Shown here piece by piece: positions 13,101 to 28,100 of a stretch of 64,000 nt of DNA. How positions within the stretch are numbered: the first letter of the stretch is position 1; every line of letters starts with the position of its first letter. The notes below the pieces were generated by a model that was given only the letters and a program-made list of their open reading frames with translations, searched no databases and was not told where the DNA came from. The stretch comes from Cymbidium sinense (Eukaryota > Streptophyta > Magnoliopsida > Asparagales > Orchidaceae), in the NCBI GenBank assembly GCA_021442155.1, contig CM038221.1, positions 27,247,906 through 27,311,905 of the forward strand. The letters run 5' to 3'. A program made the translations under genes and the position numbers.

Positions 13101-16100
13101 CTGTTCACGGAATTGTGGTTGAAGAGTTTTTCTTCCCACGCCAAACCGTCTAGAAAACCGCCAGAGTGAAAGTTTATGCCTTTTGTCGATTAGTCCAAAG
13201 ACACACGTAAATAAAGAAACGAGACACCGGAATTTTAACGTGGAAAACCTCAAAAGAGGGAAAACCACTGGCCCAGCCCAAGAAAAGATTCCACTATGTA
13301 TCCTTTCAGAAAAATCCTCCGATAACGGATTATTGCATATTTGAGAAAGGGACAACATGTAACAACGATCATAATAATGATGTTGGAGTTTTAGCTTCCG
13401 TGGAAATGCCGTATAATTAACGACATGGCGGCGTGCGATCTTGCCGGATCTTCAAGCTTTAGAGTTTTCTTTCTCCTCACTTCACTTTTCCTCTTCTTCC
13501 TCGATCGGACTCTTCCTCTCTTCCTCTGCCTTCCTTCTTCTTCACTTGCTTTGACTCTTCTTCTTCTTCCTTGCTCTTATTCTTCTTCACTTGGCCTTCC
13601 TTCTTCTTCACTTGCTTGACTCTTCTTCTTCTTCCTGTTCGTTCTTGTTCTTCTTCACTTGCCTTCCTTCTTCACTTGCTTCACTTCACTTAGCTTCCTT
13701 AGTTTGGCCCCCCCCAGAGGCATTTATAGAGGAGGATATTCTAGTAAATTCATGTAAGGCGCATACTCCCCCCCTCGATCGGACGGCTCAGATGTCCTTC
13801 GATCATTTGATGTATTTTGAGCATTTGGATGCCCAAACGGAATTATGAGATTTAGCTCGTTAGATCCGTCGTCGAGACGCCGATTTGACTATAAACACTC
13901 CATATTTGAGAGTTATTTTGGGATTTAATTGATATCCCAAAGATTTCAATGATATTTTAAGTGTTGATCTCGACGGTTTGACTCAAAATCATATCGCCTT
14001 CGACACCAAGATTTGTGCTTTGACTAGTGGTATTTTGAGAGCCATATCAATTGTATTTGTATTTTAAAATAGTTTTCAACTGGATGTTGACATTGTTTGA
14101 GCCTTGATACTAATTAAACAGAACTGATTTAAGTAAAACATGGGTTATTTAGAACTTAAAATATTATTTTTAGCATGTACGTATATTCTTTCCTGTCATA
14201 CCTAAAACTTCTTATATTTGAAAATTAAGTAAATATAAATATTTGGGAAATTTATTTTTTCAATTTTTTACTTTTGAAAATTTAAGAGTTATCAAAACTG
14301 AAATTGAATATAATTTCTGATAATTTTGAATTCATTAAATCCATAGATAATAAAACTGAAACCAATAGCACGTAGTGTATGTTATCATATGGATTAGCAT
14401 TCTTAATTCTATTACTATTACAAGATGTACACTCGCTTTAAATTTGAAATTTCTCTTGTAAAAGACATATTCAGACTTCGTTTGGCTTTGCTGCTACTGT
14501 TTGGAAAGCTGGTTGAGAGGCAGCTTTAGAAAAATTAGAGTTTAAAAGCTACTGCAGAAAATTCAGAGTTTAAAAGTTACTGTAGAAAGAGTGGAGTTTG
14601 AATGATGTGTTTTTGTTTGAATAGCCTAATTGCATATGTTATATTTTAAACTCAAACAGTTTATTATTAGTTTTGTTAAACTAGAAATTGTTTTCTATTT
14701 TAACATAAAAACCAAAAATGTTTATTTGTTTCAGGAGTCCATAAACATAAGATAATTCAACTAAAAAATACAAATCAACTAACATTCTCTTGAGAAATTA
14801 ACAATAGAAATTGTTGATGTGGATTTTCATTTGATGTTGGAGCATATTTGAGTGTGTTTGGCATCAAATGGCAACACTGAACTTGAAATTTGGGTAATAA
14901 ATAAAAAAAATGATGATAAGCAATAATTTATTAGCAACAAAAATAAAAACCAAACAAATTAGCGTTAATATAAATAAATCAGTAGATATTATCATTTATG
15001 ATGTTACAATTATATAGCAATACCATTTTGAGTTCAGCCAACTCCTTTTCTCCTTGTTAGTATATCAGGATCGACATCCTAACAATGAACATTTTGCCAC
15101 ACACACACATATAGGAATAGTTTGACACTTGTTTTTGAATCTTCAATTTTTTTTCGTACATCAAATGTACTTTATTTTACACTTTGAAGTGACGAATATC
15201 TTACATCAACCTTGTATTCAATAAGTGGCTTTTATGAAATATAATACATTATCTGATGTTCGGATAAGTTTGTAGGGGATAACCAACATGAAGAAAAACT
15301 TTGTTGTTAAAATAGAGTGATAAACATAGAGGAATATTTACATATATACCACACAATTCTTATCATTTTCATGTCTGACACATGAAGTTTGATATTTATA
15401 AATATAACACTTTTTCTATGTATGAAAAGATGTATGTTAATTTAAAAAGTTAATTATAGTTTATATTTTTGTTGTGATATTAAAGATTTTGGTGTTATTT
15501 TTGTAAATATTAAAGCTTAAGTATTAGATATGTAAATATATAAGAATTGTGTGGTATGTATGTAAATGCCCCAATCATAAAATGTTAACTTAATAGAAGT
15601 GTAGAAGCATGTATTGTTTTAAATATCAAGATATCTATTGCTTGTATAGAAAAATTACTTTTATGATCCATAACAACACATTTGAAAATGTAAGCAACAT
15701 GTGTCGAACTACCCTATCTTGGTGCAAAAAACAAGAAACATATGGTGAAATACAACCATAGAATTTTGAGTTCGTGAATGATGCCGTGTGATGTATGCAA
15801 CTTCTATTATGAAATCTCTTAGGATGTCTTAATAGTAACTCATGTGCCCATTTATCCCTAGCATGAGTTAATATCATGTGTGGCCATTTGTCCAAGTATA
15901 AAACATAATGCTCATCGATAATTCATGTTACTACCAATGTATTGTTAAACTGAACAAGATGCATCTATTTTTAGCATCTTTATCAAAACAATTTGAATCC
16001 TCTTTGGTTGTTTTTTAACTATTATGATATAAAAGATTAAACTAAAATACCATAATAAGATATAGGATTTAATATATAAGAAGCATATATAATATTGCTT

Positions 16101-19100
16101 AAGTTAATGGAAAAGAGTTCAATGTGGGAATTACAAATATGGCAATTAGAAAATAAAAAAGAAACACATAAACTTCCCAATCATAATACAAAAAATAAGT
16201 CTTATCATCTAACATTCCTTAATATAAAAATGAATTAATGCATATGGTATAGATAAACTAGCCCTAACTAGTACTCATTATGAATCACTTTATTATCCAC
16301 TAGGCTTCCCTATTCTTAGGTACACCTATGATAATTTCTCTTTTTTAAGCTCTATTGCCAAGTCATAAAATTCAACATGGTTGAAGTTCCCAAGGATTTG
16401 AGCTAATTGTAAAAGTTTTATGTACAACAATTGTATAATTATGCTAGTACTAATAAATCACTCAATGCATACATGATCTTCGAAGTGATTCCTAATCAGT
16501 TATTTACCACTTAGTCTATATTGTCGAGCTCTTTTCCTTACCCCTGTCAGATGGGATAACTTCATAGCATTGTTGTATGACATCTTCACTAACATATTCA
16601 GTTCCATTAAAACATGTGGCTCATCATCTTATTTTTTTTATCACCAGATGAATCTCTTTGTCTTTGTCTTAATTTAAGGGGAATTATCTTAGAGTTGAGT
16701 TGAGAACCCAAACATCATCGCCAATTCCTACTATATAATAGAAAATGCTAGCAAGTCTTTCTTCCTACTCAAACATCTTTTCATTTAATTGGAATTTCGT
16801 AGCAATTAGCCTTGCCTACTAAAAATTAACAATTTAAAATTATGCCAAAATTAACAAATTACATCAAACTATTAATAGAAATGAAAAATATAATGAGTTT
16901 AAATTAAAATTTGTCATTCCATTTCTCATTTAAAGCATCTATTGTTTTTTTTTTGTATTCCATCCTAGACCAGGATTATGTAGGCCAGGATTATAATGCT
17001 TTTTAGTCTTTTAACAACTTTCATTTTTTTAGTATATTCATCTTATTCTTTAATTTTGTGTGTGTATGTCTTCTTTGTTCGTTACAATTTTAATTAGGTT
17101 GTTTTATCCATCCTTACTAAAATAAGTGGTAAGATTTTTTCTCTTATACATATAACATAGTAACAATAATAACAATAACAACAACAACAGTAGCAGCAAC
17201 AAACGTGAGATTGGCTATATGAATCATTTTCTTCTTTGTGCCATGTTAAGTGTTATATTTTCATTTAATTTTAATAAAATAAGATAATTTTTTATACTTC
17301 ATAACCAAGTCTTTTTAGGTCTATTTCTACCTTTCATAACATAGGCCAAATCTAATGCATCTATTCTCGTAATTGGATCATCGAATGGCGAATGTTTTAT
17401 GTGACTTAATCATATAAGGTGTTTCTCTCTAATCTTATCTGCCATTGGAGCTATTCAACCTTATCATGTATATTTTCATTTCACATCTTGTCTGAAAGTG
17501 TAAAGCCGCTAATCCACCCGAGCATCCTCATCTTTGGAACACCTAACTTAATTTTATGCTACTCTTTTATTGGTCAACATTCTGTGCCATAAATATTGAT
17601 GGTCTCCTCACCATCTTATAAAATTTTTTGTTAAGTCAAAGTTGTACTTTTCTATCACACAATAGGCTCGATGCATTCCTCCACTTTGACCAACCAACTT
17701 GAGTTCTACTAATGACATCCCCATCTATTTCGCCATCACTTTGAACAATAGATCTAATATATCTAAAACGTTCACTATTTTCAATGACATTATCACCATT
17801 ATCAGGATTCTGCTACTAGATCTACTACGACTAAAATTGCTCTCCATGTATTTGATTTTAGATCTACTCAAACGAAAGCCTTTAAACTCTAAAGTTGACC
17901 TCCATAATTTTAAGTATTTTTTGGAACTCCCTATCTAGTCTTATCAACAAGAAGAATATCATTAGCAAAAAACATACACTAAGGTACATACTCCTATAAA
18001 TGTCTTGTAAGAACATCCATAACTAAAGCAAAAAGATATTGGCATAAAGGCAATCCTTGATGTAATCCAACTTAAATAGGAAAATACTTGGTCAACCCTC
18101 CTTGTATTTGAACTCAAATAACAGCTATAGTATGCATATCTTTAATGACTTGAATATAAGCAATATTAAGTGTTTTTTTTTTTCTAGAATTCTCCAAAGC
18201 ACTTTTCGTAGAACTTTATCATATGCTTTCTTTGAATCAACAAATATCATAACACAGGTGATAGTACGTTAAGTTAATTTTTATTTCAATTTTTTGTAGA
18301 TTCACTGCCTTCCAGTGGCTTGTCCATTTACTTACTATGCATAAATAAAGTGTTTCTATTAATATATTTACCTAGTAGAAGTTGATTGGATTGTCATCAT
18401 GTTGATTCTAACATGATAAAAAATGAAACTTGTCATAGGACTATAATAACTTTCTTTTTTCTCTAAACCATCTGTTTCTTTTTTATGTAAAGGTATCATT
18501 TAAAAGAAGCAACAAACAACAATGCTAATAAAAATGGTTTCCATCGCCTATGTGATTTGAAACCTCTTTCCAAAATTAAAGTCTAAGAATGTTCTTCGTA
18601 AAACAGTGGACTTCTGAACATACGCTCTTGAACTAAGCAAATAACCTCATCACCAAGCTGTGACTACAAGCGTTAACTTTACTAATTTTATCTTTCTAGG
18701 TGGGCATAGTCTGTAAGCATAAATAGTTTTCATGATTTCTATCAACAATAGGCATCTGCTGAGACCTCTTCTATACTAACTGTAGTGTAAATAAGTTTCA
18801 ATTTGTGTAAGATCTAGCCATCTTTGTAGAATCTTGCTTGCTTAGGAATTAAGAGTAATGGTTTTATTGTTTGGGAGCAAAAAAATTAACTAGAGAGGGA
18901 CGAAATTATTTTCAATATATTAGATGGTGTCAATTATGCTTAAAAAAACATTAAGTTGGTCACTGGAAAATTATAAATTGTCCAACTCATTAGATAATAA
19001 GAATGGAATCAATACAATCATTGAAATTATACTAATGTTAATATTTAATATGAATTTTTTATATTTTGAAAAAAATTAAAATTTTTAATGCAAGTTTTTA

Positions 19101-22100
19101 AAATGAATATTAAAATGAAATTGTAAATGCATATAGAAAAATGCAAATGAAGAAAATGAAAATTATAAATATTAAAATATTATGCTGCTTATATCGTCTC
19201 AAATATTAGTTTACTTTTAGTTTTAATTTAGTGTAAGAATTACAATTAAGAAAGGTTGATTTTGTGTGCTGGAATTGAGTGAACCCATTTGAAGATTAAA
19301 AAATACGTCGAATTGAATATCAATTTTTTTTAAAAAGAGATGTTAGATGGCATTTAAATTAACGAATTGTTAGTGTTTTATATTATATTATTTCATAAAA
19401 AATAGGCCTAATGGAATATCAAGAATAAAATAAAAAATCATTCAACTTATATTAGATTAGAGAAGTCAAATTAGTCTTAATCATTGAATGCAAAGGGATA
19501 TTAATATTTCAAAAAATTTTATAGTTCAAAACTGTTTTAATTATTTTTATAGTTAAAAATTATTTTAAATAGATATAAAAATGAAACTACCAATGCATAT
19601 CAAAATGAAATTGTAATGAATACAGTTAAAAATATAAAATTTAAAATATTAGATGTAAATTTTACAGAATAAAAATCGTAGTCTGTTTTTAGTTTTAATT
19701 TAGTGCAAACATTGATTTGCTGTACAATTTAGAGAAGTGAAGGAACTATTTGCTTTGAAGCTAGAAAATTGTAGGAACGTCTGAATATTCAATAACAGCT
19801 ATGTTTGTATGGTTTGGGAACAAAAAATGCTTAGACGTATGAAACAAGTTCCAAGAAATTAGAAAGATTAAGATTATATAGTTACTAAGGACTTGTTTGG
19901 GATAAATTTTGGTCTGTGTTTTGTTTTTTTTTTATTTTGGTTTTAAAAATATATTTGTTTGATATATTTTTTATCTGTTTACATTTTTATTTTATTTTTA
20001 TGTACAAATCAACTTTATTTTTAAAATACTCAAAATAACTTTTAGGTATTTTGAATGTTTTTAAAAATAATTATCACCACCAATCAATATTACTACTTAG
20101 TCCCCACTGCCACCGTGGGTTCTTGGCCACAGACAATTGAAGCCTCCACCTCTATTGGCCGTTGCGGCCACTACCACCTCTTTGTATGGCGACGGTCGCT
20201 ACCATTATATAAAAATGAAAACATGTTAAAAAAGACAAAATAAAATAAAAAAAGCATTAAACAAAAGTGATCCCAAATGTCCCTTAATATTTTATATTAT
20301 TTTAGTTATAAAAATAGTTTAAGTTGGATTTTAAAATGAAATTATAAAAGCATTAAATGGTAAAATTTTGATTAATCTAAAACATTGAAATTTATTGAAT
20401 GTTTTTTTATAAACACTATTTTATATAGTTAAAAGGTTTTTCAACTTATTCTTTAAAATGAAAATTATTTTAAATGCTTATTGAAATGAAATTATAAGTG
20501 AATATGTAAACAAAATTGTAAATGGACAACGTCAGATGAATAAATATCAAATTATTATACAGTATATTTTTATAATGAAAAATATTAGATTGTCAATTTT
20601 TAATATCTTAAATAAATGAATTTTTAAGATCTAAAGTAGTGAATGAACATGATTTCTTACTGTCTAAAAGAAATGAATGGCCGTGATTTCGTTTTAGGGA
20701 AGTGTCAAGTGCATGTACACCAGCACCCGCACAAAGAATCTTTGTAGGTGTAGCATTCTTGCATGCACATGACTGTCCTTTGTGGGAGTTATAAATTTAT
20801 CTGAAAATTATGGTTACATGTAGTTTTTTTGCTTGCAAAATGTTGTTTATGTTTATCATAATTTGGCAAATGAAGTGATGCGTGCTTCACAGCCAAAGAG
20901 GCGTCTTCACCTACTGATCTCGTGGGCAAACTTGTGGAGTTTGGCCTGTCCTCATCAAAAGATACTTGTTTATTTGCTGAAGAAATATTTGCCAAAGTTC
21001 CTCACAAACAATCTGGTTTAAGTGTAAGTTTTTTTTGAACTTTTCTGAATTTAGGTCTGTGGTAGTCTTTGATAATTACTTTGTTATTACACAACTTTTT
21101 TAGCTGTTTTTCATTTTCTCTGAGCTTGCAATTGAGTTTATATTTTATAGATATTATAAGGTGTTAGTTTTGTTCGAGAACACACAAGCTGTTAAATATA
21201 TTATTATGTCTAATAGATTTATTTGTTATATGAAGGCAACAGCAAGTTTCAGACATTTGTTTTACTTAATGTTGATAGCGCTTTGCTTGCATAAATTTCT
21301 TGCTTCTAACCATAAATGCCTTACCTGCCTTGGACATGATGCTATGAACAATTTTGTTCCCACCCCAATTAGGCCGGGACAAGCTCTAACATAGTGTGGC
21401 AATGTCGTCCAAGTTCTGGAAACATTCTACCAATTTTCAAAGAACTTTGGTTATCTTCAGCTGGTTTTCGGCAAGCTTCAATTGGTCATCAATATGCTCT
21501 TGTTATATAAACCGATGAAGCAATAGAGATGAATCCCAGCATATGCAATCAAACAAATTAGATTAAAGATTCATTATTTCAAGAATTGGTTAGTGAATCC
21601 ACAATGATCTTTGATTTCATCAAATCTAGTAACCATAGTTAAGTAGTTATTTTCATGTTGGTGCGTGTTTATTTAAACTTTTTGTTGAATGCTACTGAGT
21701 TTGAAATTTAGTTATGTTTGACTCAATTATATTAGATAAGAATGATTTAGCCTTCATTTGGGAATGTTGCATTATTCCAGTGATGTATGATTTGTTTTTT
21801 AAGTGTGTTACTCTTGTTTCATGAATTATTCATGTATGAAATGTGTACACCCAGAGTCTGCAAAGGCACTTGCCAGAAAGGAAGCAGCTAAGAAGAAGGA
21901 TTTGCTGCAGCAAACCATAGAACTTGCATGAATGACCAAGGCTTATTCACGCTTGACTGCCATTTAGAGGGAGTAGACACCTATTATCATGATCGAAAGT
22001 AACAGCAAATCAGTGTGAAAGTTCAATCTAGTTTGATAAATAAATGATATGCTTACAAATTTACCAGTATTAATCATAAGTAAATTTCGTTGTCATAAGT

Positions 22101-25100
22101 TTAATTTTCATATTACTGTGAAATCAAGTGCTTTCAATTAAGAAAATAATTAAGTTCATTGTCTTATAATGATTTGTTGGATAAAATTTAGTATAACTCT
22201 TCACTTTAATGAAAATCTCATAAGGTGGTGGTAGTTTGCAGATTATGTCTATTATATTTTTAATGGAAACGAATTAATCTATTATCTTTGCAATATTATA
22301 TGATTTGCTACATAAACATATCTACCTCTAACATCAGTAGAGATTATATTTATCGCTGTGGGGATCTAATCTCAAAAAATTGTGGCCTTTTTGTAAGCCG
22401 AAAATCTATAGGTGTCTAACCTCAAAAAATTGTGGCCTTTTTGTAAGCAGAAAATCTATAGGTTGAAGAGTTACTGGCAACAACTATGGTTGATATTAGG
22501 TGTCAGCAAGCTTGGTGGATTTGTAGAAATGTTTGAAATTGCTCTATAGAAACAGAAGAAATTTGGCAGACTGTTCTTTGTGGTTGGTCATGGTTGTAGC
22601 TACATGACAGTGTGAGAGTAGGGATAAGGGCTATAGCTAAATGTAAGTAAAGTTTGCAGACAAGAATGTAGGGTGCTATGAGAAGCGTGTGACGCGTAGG
22701 CGATTGCATGGATGATTTTTGGGTTGCAGTGAGAAGTGGATATTACATGATGCTCAAAGTGGTTGGGAGGGATAAGTCTCAGTAGTTACAAGTGGGAGGC
22801 AGCGAGATGTTGCATGTTGTATATGATTTTTATGTGAGTTACAAAGTGGTGAGATAGGAGCTGTTGTGCGAGGTAAAATGTTGCGTGGATGTAAATGATT
22901 GTGTGTGTGTGCTATGCTTCCTACTTGAATTGAGTGTTTATAGTTTTTTGAGAAAGTCATATTGATAGGATCACAAGGTTTTATGTGATTTAATGGTTTA
23001 AGGTTGGATCAAGCTAACAATATTCAGATGGGGTTTCATGGCGAATGGATGTCGGCGCAAGTGGCTAGTTTGTAGCAGGAAATGCACAAGAGATGGTTGC
23101 AGGATTTGGTATGTTGTAGGCTGGATATCAGTTGTAATTGTGGAATACAGATGGGTTGCAAGATTGAATAATTTGGTAAGACATGATAGATTCCAATTTT
23201 GACATGAAATTGATGGCAATGGGTTCATGAAAAGGGAAGGAAAATAGAAACTCTATGCACACAGCTTGAGTGATTTGTGTACCAACTTTAATCAGAAAAT
23301 TGCTTGATTATTTTCACTAATAATTTTCATTGAATTTTTCATCGTAGTCAATAATGAGTATAAACTATCAATCCTTGTTTGTAGAAATTTAACTACAGAG
23401 ATAAGACCTAATGCTATGAATTCACAACAAATTATATCTGAAATTATATCTAATTCTAATATTATCCAAAAGAAGATTGTTCAACCTATTAAAATAACAT
23501 ATAAAATATTTTGAAAATTAGGCAAAAAATTAATGTGGGTTTAAATGGTCTTAGGAGTTGTCTGGTTTTAGCCATATTATACCTAGTTGGACTCCTTGTT
23601 ATTTTACCAATTTGATTTTTACGTGTAGATTTGGACTGATTGGGTTGTATTGCATAAGCATGGATTAATCATCATAATGACAAAGGGTATTTTCTTCAAT
23701 AAGTAATTGTCATCAATTTATATCATAATAAAACAAAAGAATTCTTATTTATAGAATTGTATTCTTAGCTAATAAAATTAACTACCGGTGACTAAAAGAA
23801 AAATGATCAAGAGGTTCAAATGACAAAAAAGATTTGGGCATTTTTGCATTTATTTTGTTTTGTTGATTTACTTATTTTTTATTTTTTAAAATAAAAGAGA
23901 CATCATATTTGGCAGACAAATCAGATACATATAAATTTTGTAATTAATTAATTAATCAATTTATTCATCACTCATGCTAATTAAGTACTATTTAAGCCTT
24001 AGTTACCTTAAGTTGGCACCATGGTTAGTAATTAATTTGTAGCTTATTTGGCATGTACACACACAAACATATATATATATATATAGTCAAACTAAACTTT
24101 AATTATTATTTTAATTTTATTTATTTTAAATAAGCATTGTTAATTTTTTATGATATTAATTAAAGTATTGGTATAGGGTTTAAGACTAAATTGGTCCCTC
24201 AACTATTTATGAAGGACCAATTTAGTCCTAGACTAAACAGGAGGACCAATTTGGTCCCTTGACTATTGATCGGGGCCAAGTTCGTGGCTGATCGCGTGAT
24301 TGAAAATGAAAGAGTGTAGGGTTTAGTAGTTATCTACTTATTTTTATTTTTGTTATTTTAAAAATCTTGTAGTATTCATTATTTCTCTGTCATTAAATTT
24401 CAAGCAATCAACTTCTTCAAATAGTCGAGGATCAAATTAGTCTTCATTTAGTCTAATTTAAATTGGTCCTTCATAAATAGTTGAGGGACTAATTTAGTCT
24501 TATATCTACTTAATTATTATGAATTTAATTATTAATTATTGTACTTACTTATCTGACTTATTATTTATCCTTGCTATATTTTTATAATTAAATATTTATT
24601 AACTTTAGTTGCACCATAATTAGCCAATATAAAATGATTTAGTTAAACCCTAATTAGTTATCAAGGTTTGATAACTATAATTAATAGTAATAGATTGTAC
24701 TTTTCCACATTCTCGTCCTCCTCATGGTAGACATTCTCGAATCTTGGGTCGTCTTGTGCTCAATCGTTAGTGCTAGATTCTCGCGAGCTTGTCTTGCGCT
24801 CGATCATCATTAACGGCTTGTTCTTGCGCAAGTTCGCTCTCTTGTTCACTGGGAGGCATGACATGGCCTTTTGATGAGCATTTTTGTCGTTGTTTATTTT
24901 TTTGGATGCCATTATATGACGACGGCATGACCTCTAGTAGCTTTTGTCATTCTGTCTCAGGTAAACTTTTGTACCTTCTCTCATATTTGTGGTCTTGCTC
25001 ATTCACTTCCATTGCTCTCTTTTAGGGTTTGTTCTGTGTTCCCTATTCAATCAAATTCGCTTGGTATCCCACCTTCTTCCTTGACTTATCTTAAGGACTT

Positions 25101-28100
25101 GGTTGACCCTCCTGTGAGTTTGTCATCGCTTCCCATTATGGCCCTAAATCTCTTTGATGCTTCTCCCATTTTATAATCTCTAGAGGTTGAGCTCACTTAT
25201 TCTCAACCTCCTCTCTCCTTTGCAAATGTGTTTTGTGGTTCATTTGCAATGGATAAGCTCTCCTCTCTACAAAACAATTTCCAATTTTTCTCATATCAAT
25301 CTTAAAAAAAACTACCATAAACAATCTTCCCTCTTTCCAAGGGAAGCTTGCTCTTCTCATTTCTGAGGAAGAAATATTTTTGCTTGCTAAACCTCTTGCA
25401 CTTTCACTTATTGGTAAGTTCTCTATGGGTAGGCCTAACATGGAGGTAATTCACAAATTTTTGGCTGATTTATATCTGACTGGTGACTACTCTCTTGGGC
25501 TTATTGACCTAAGGCATATCATCATAAAATTTTCTCTAGAATCAGATTACTTCAAAATTTTCTCTCACAATCTTATTATATTAATGGTTTTATGATGCAC
25601 ATGTTAAAATGGTGTCCTCATTTTGATTGCGTGATGGAGCCTTCCAAGTACACTCATGTTTGGATCTCATTTCCACGCCTTGCTTGTACTATTTCAACCA
25701 ATCTACCTTATTCTTTTTAGCTTCTGTTTTTGCAAAGTCATTACAAGTGGATGCTGCAACAACTCATTTTACTAGGCCTTCTGTGGCTAGAGTCCTGGTG
25801 GAATTGGATGTTACAACCATGTTTCATAAAGAGGTAGATTAGATCTTAATTGTCGAGATGTTGGTAGAAGTAGAATTTGAAAATATTCCTCATCGTTGCT
25901 CTTCTTGACATTTTTTTGGGGACACATTTTCTGAATATTTCAAATCACATATTGAGTTTAGGATTTCGAAATTTAGACCAAAGGCTCCTCCATCTGATGG
26001 TCATATTGATCTTTGTAGCTATTTGATGGAAGACTTGCCCTCATCAAATCAATATGCTCTCAAAATCGTGAACCATGATTATTGAATTATATTCTACCAC
26101 CTACAAACCTCTTGGTGTTAACCTCTTCAATTGTTGATAATACCACTAAGAATACTCTACACGTTCTTAAAATGCCACAACTTCATCTAATTGGTGAGCA
26201 GAATGACAATGACATTCATCTGCTACAGTAGGATTTTGATTTTTACTGGTTCATTAGAGCGTTGACTTCTTAAGGACCCTAATAGATAAAATATTTCATA
26301 TTTTTAATACTCGACGGAGTAGGATTCAAAAGAAGATTTATCGCAACTCTCCAATGTTTTCTACACTTCAAGTTAGGTGATTCAAATGATCTTTTATTAT
26401 TCTTTTAAATCATCATTTTTACTCTGGCATTTTTATTAAATGCCCATGCTGTACTTTTCTTTTTATCTGTTAATAAAAGTTCATTTTGCTTTAAAAATTA
26501 GAATTGATAGTATAAACTATAATGATTTAATTAAAGGGGGATTTACATACATGCAACACAATTTTTATTCTTATATATTTATATATCTAACATATAAACC
26601 TTAATATTTACATCAATAACACTTAAATCTTTAATATCACGTAAAACTATCACTTTTTAAAGTGAAATACATCGTTACATGCATAAGAAAGTTCTAAATG
26701 TGTAAATATAAAATTTTATATGTTAGATATGCAAATATATAAGAATAGTGTGGTATGTATGTGAATATTCCTTTAATTAAGCATTAAATAATCTTTAGTT
26801 AGCCTTTGTAACTAGTTAATTATTGATTAGTCTTTTTAATTAATAATTATCTTATTCTTAATTATTATAATTTGAAACAAATAAAAATAAGAAAATTTTA
26901 ATCTATTTTTAATAAATCTGATTATTTAACTGTGATTTGGTTAATTAGTCCATTAACCTAAGTAGAACCTGTAATTGATCTCGATTTACCCTTAGTATGC
27001 TAATAAAAAATTAAATTAATTACATCTATGATTTTTAATAACTATTCTGGACCTAATTACAATAATTAAACAGGAATGAAACCTTAATGATTTTAATTAT
27101 AACAGTAGTTAATCCGTAAATGAGATAATTATTTTCTTATTATTCGAATTAGTCTAGATAATCAGCTTAAGACCTGTTTCCAAATTATGTGCAGACATGT
27201 GAAGACACCCTTATATTTGTTTGAACTTATTAAGGCATGCTGTCAAATCATGTGAGATCCTATTTATTTGAAAGCATGATTTTGAAAATATAAATTAAAA
27301 ATGGAAACAAAAATGAATTCTAACGTGGTCTTAGATAATGTTCAGATGACTTCTTAGACCTAAGAGCTTAACATGAAAGATCACCTTTAAAGAAATAGTT
27401 TGAGTTTCATGCCTGCTTGTTTTGATTAGACATAATTTCAAATTTAGTTTTAAGGCTCCTTGTTGCCATCAGAATGATTTGGAACAAATTAGCTTGCTCA
27501 CCTCATGTTATGTCTTACTCACTGAGAGTCAGTTTTCGTAATATTCAATCTTCTTCCACTCCGATTTAAAATGGTAAATGCTTTTGTGGGAACTGGGAAG
27601 CTCTCACTTTACCCCTTTACAAAGCAACTTATTTACATACGGAACATTAATACTTATTTAATGTTTCTATTGATGTTCGTTTGGCATCAAATTTTTTCCA
27701 GAGTTACCTCAAAGAGGAAAGGGAAGCTGCCCAATTAGTTAAAAAGCAAATGAGTTACACGCTACTAGATGCTGATGATGAGGATGATAGAGATGACCCA
27801 GTTTCTATAAGAGATTCTTCACATGCATCAACAAGAAGAGGTGATCATAGAAAGCGATTCAGAAAGAATCATGGATCTCAAGGAAGCAATGATGATGAGG
27901 TATGGTTCTTTCACTTTTAATTTTCTACTGTAAACAGTCAGGAAAACATTATAATTTTGTTGATTATATTTTTGATGGATTAATTAAACCAGGCTATTGA
28001 TTTGGATGATGAAAGACAAGTTCATAGTCATTTTTCTCAGCAAAATAATGATCTTGAGGTATGAATTTTGTTTCAGTAGTTTTAAGTAATATTTCCGATA

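Larger units (their letters stand above)
3417..14049 (-). mobile_element. Ty3/gypsy LTR retrotransposon, Tat lineage, 10.6 kb
   Basis: Two similar LTRs (3417-4344 and 13149-14049) bound the element, which is flanked by the 5-bp direct repeat ATTGT (3412-3416 and 14050-14054). Genes read on the minus strand in the order gag, protease, RT, RNase H, second RNase H, integrase. The second RNase H between RT/RNase H and integrase, the PBS type, the long 3' region with tandem repeats and an oppositely oriented ORF all fit the Tat (Ogre/Grande/Retand) lineage. Every gene is broken by frameshifts and stops, so the copy is not autonomous as written. The element sits in intron 1 of DEAH1, antisense to it. 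Confidence 0.93.
21024..24179. other. Intron 2, 5' part
   Basis: Mostly unremarkable. It contains a coding-like scrap at 21853-21930 and a 50-bp tandem duplication at 22363-22462. Open frames on the minus strand at 22503-23228 are not supported. Confidence 0.4.

Noticed and set aside
20833..21021. 62-aa frame over exon 2 in another frame
   Set aside because: The frame reading [16 protein letters not shown], joined to exon 1, matches DEAH1; this one is a shadow.
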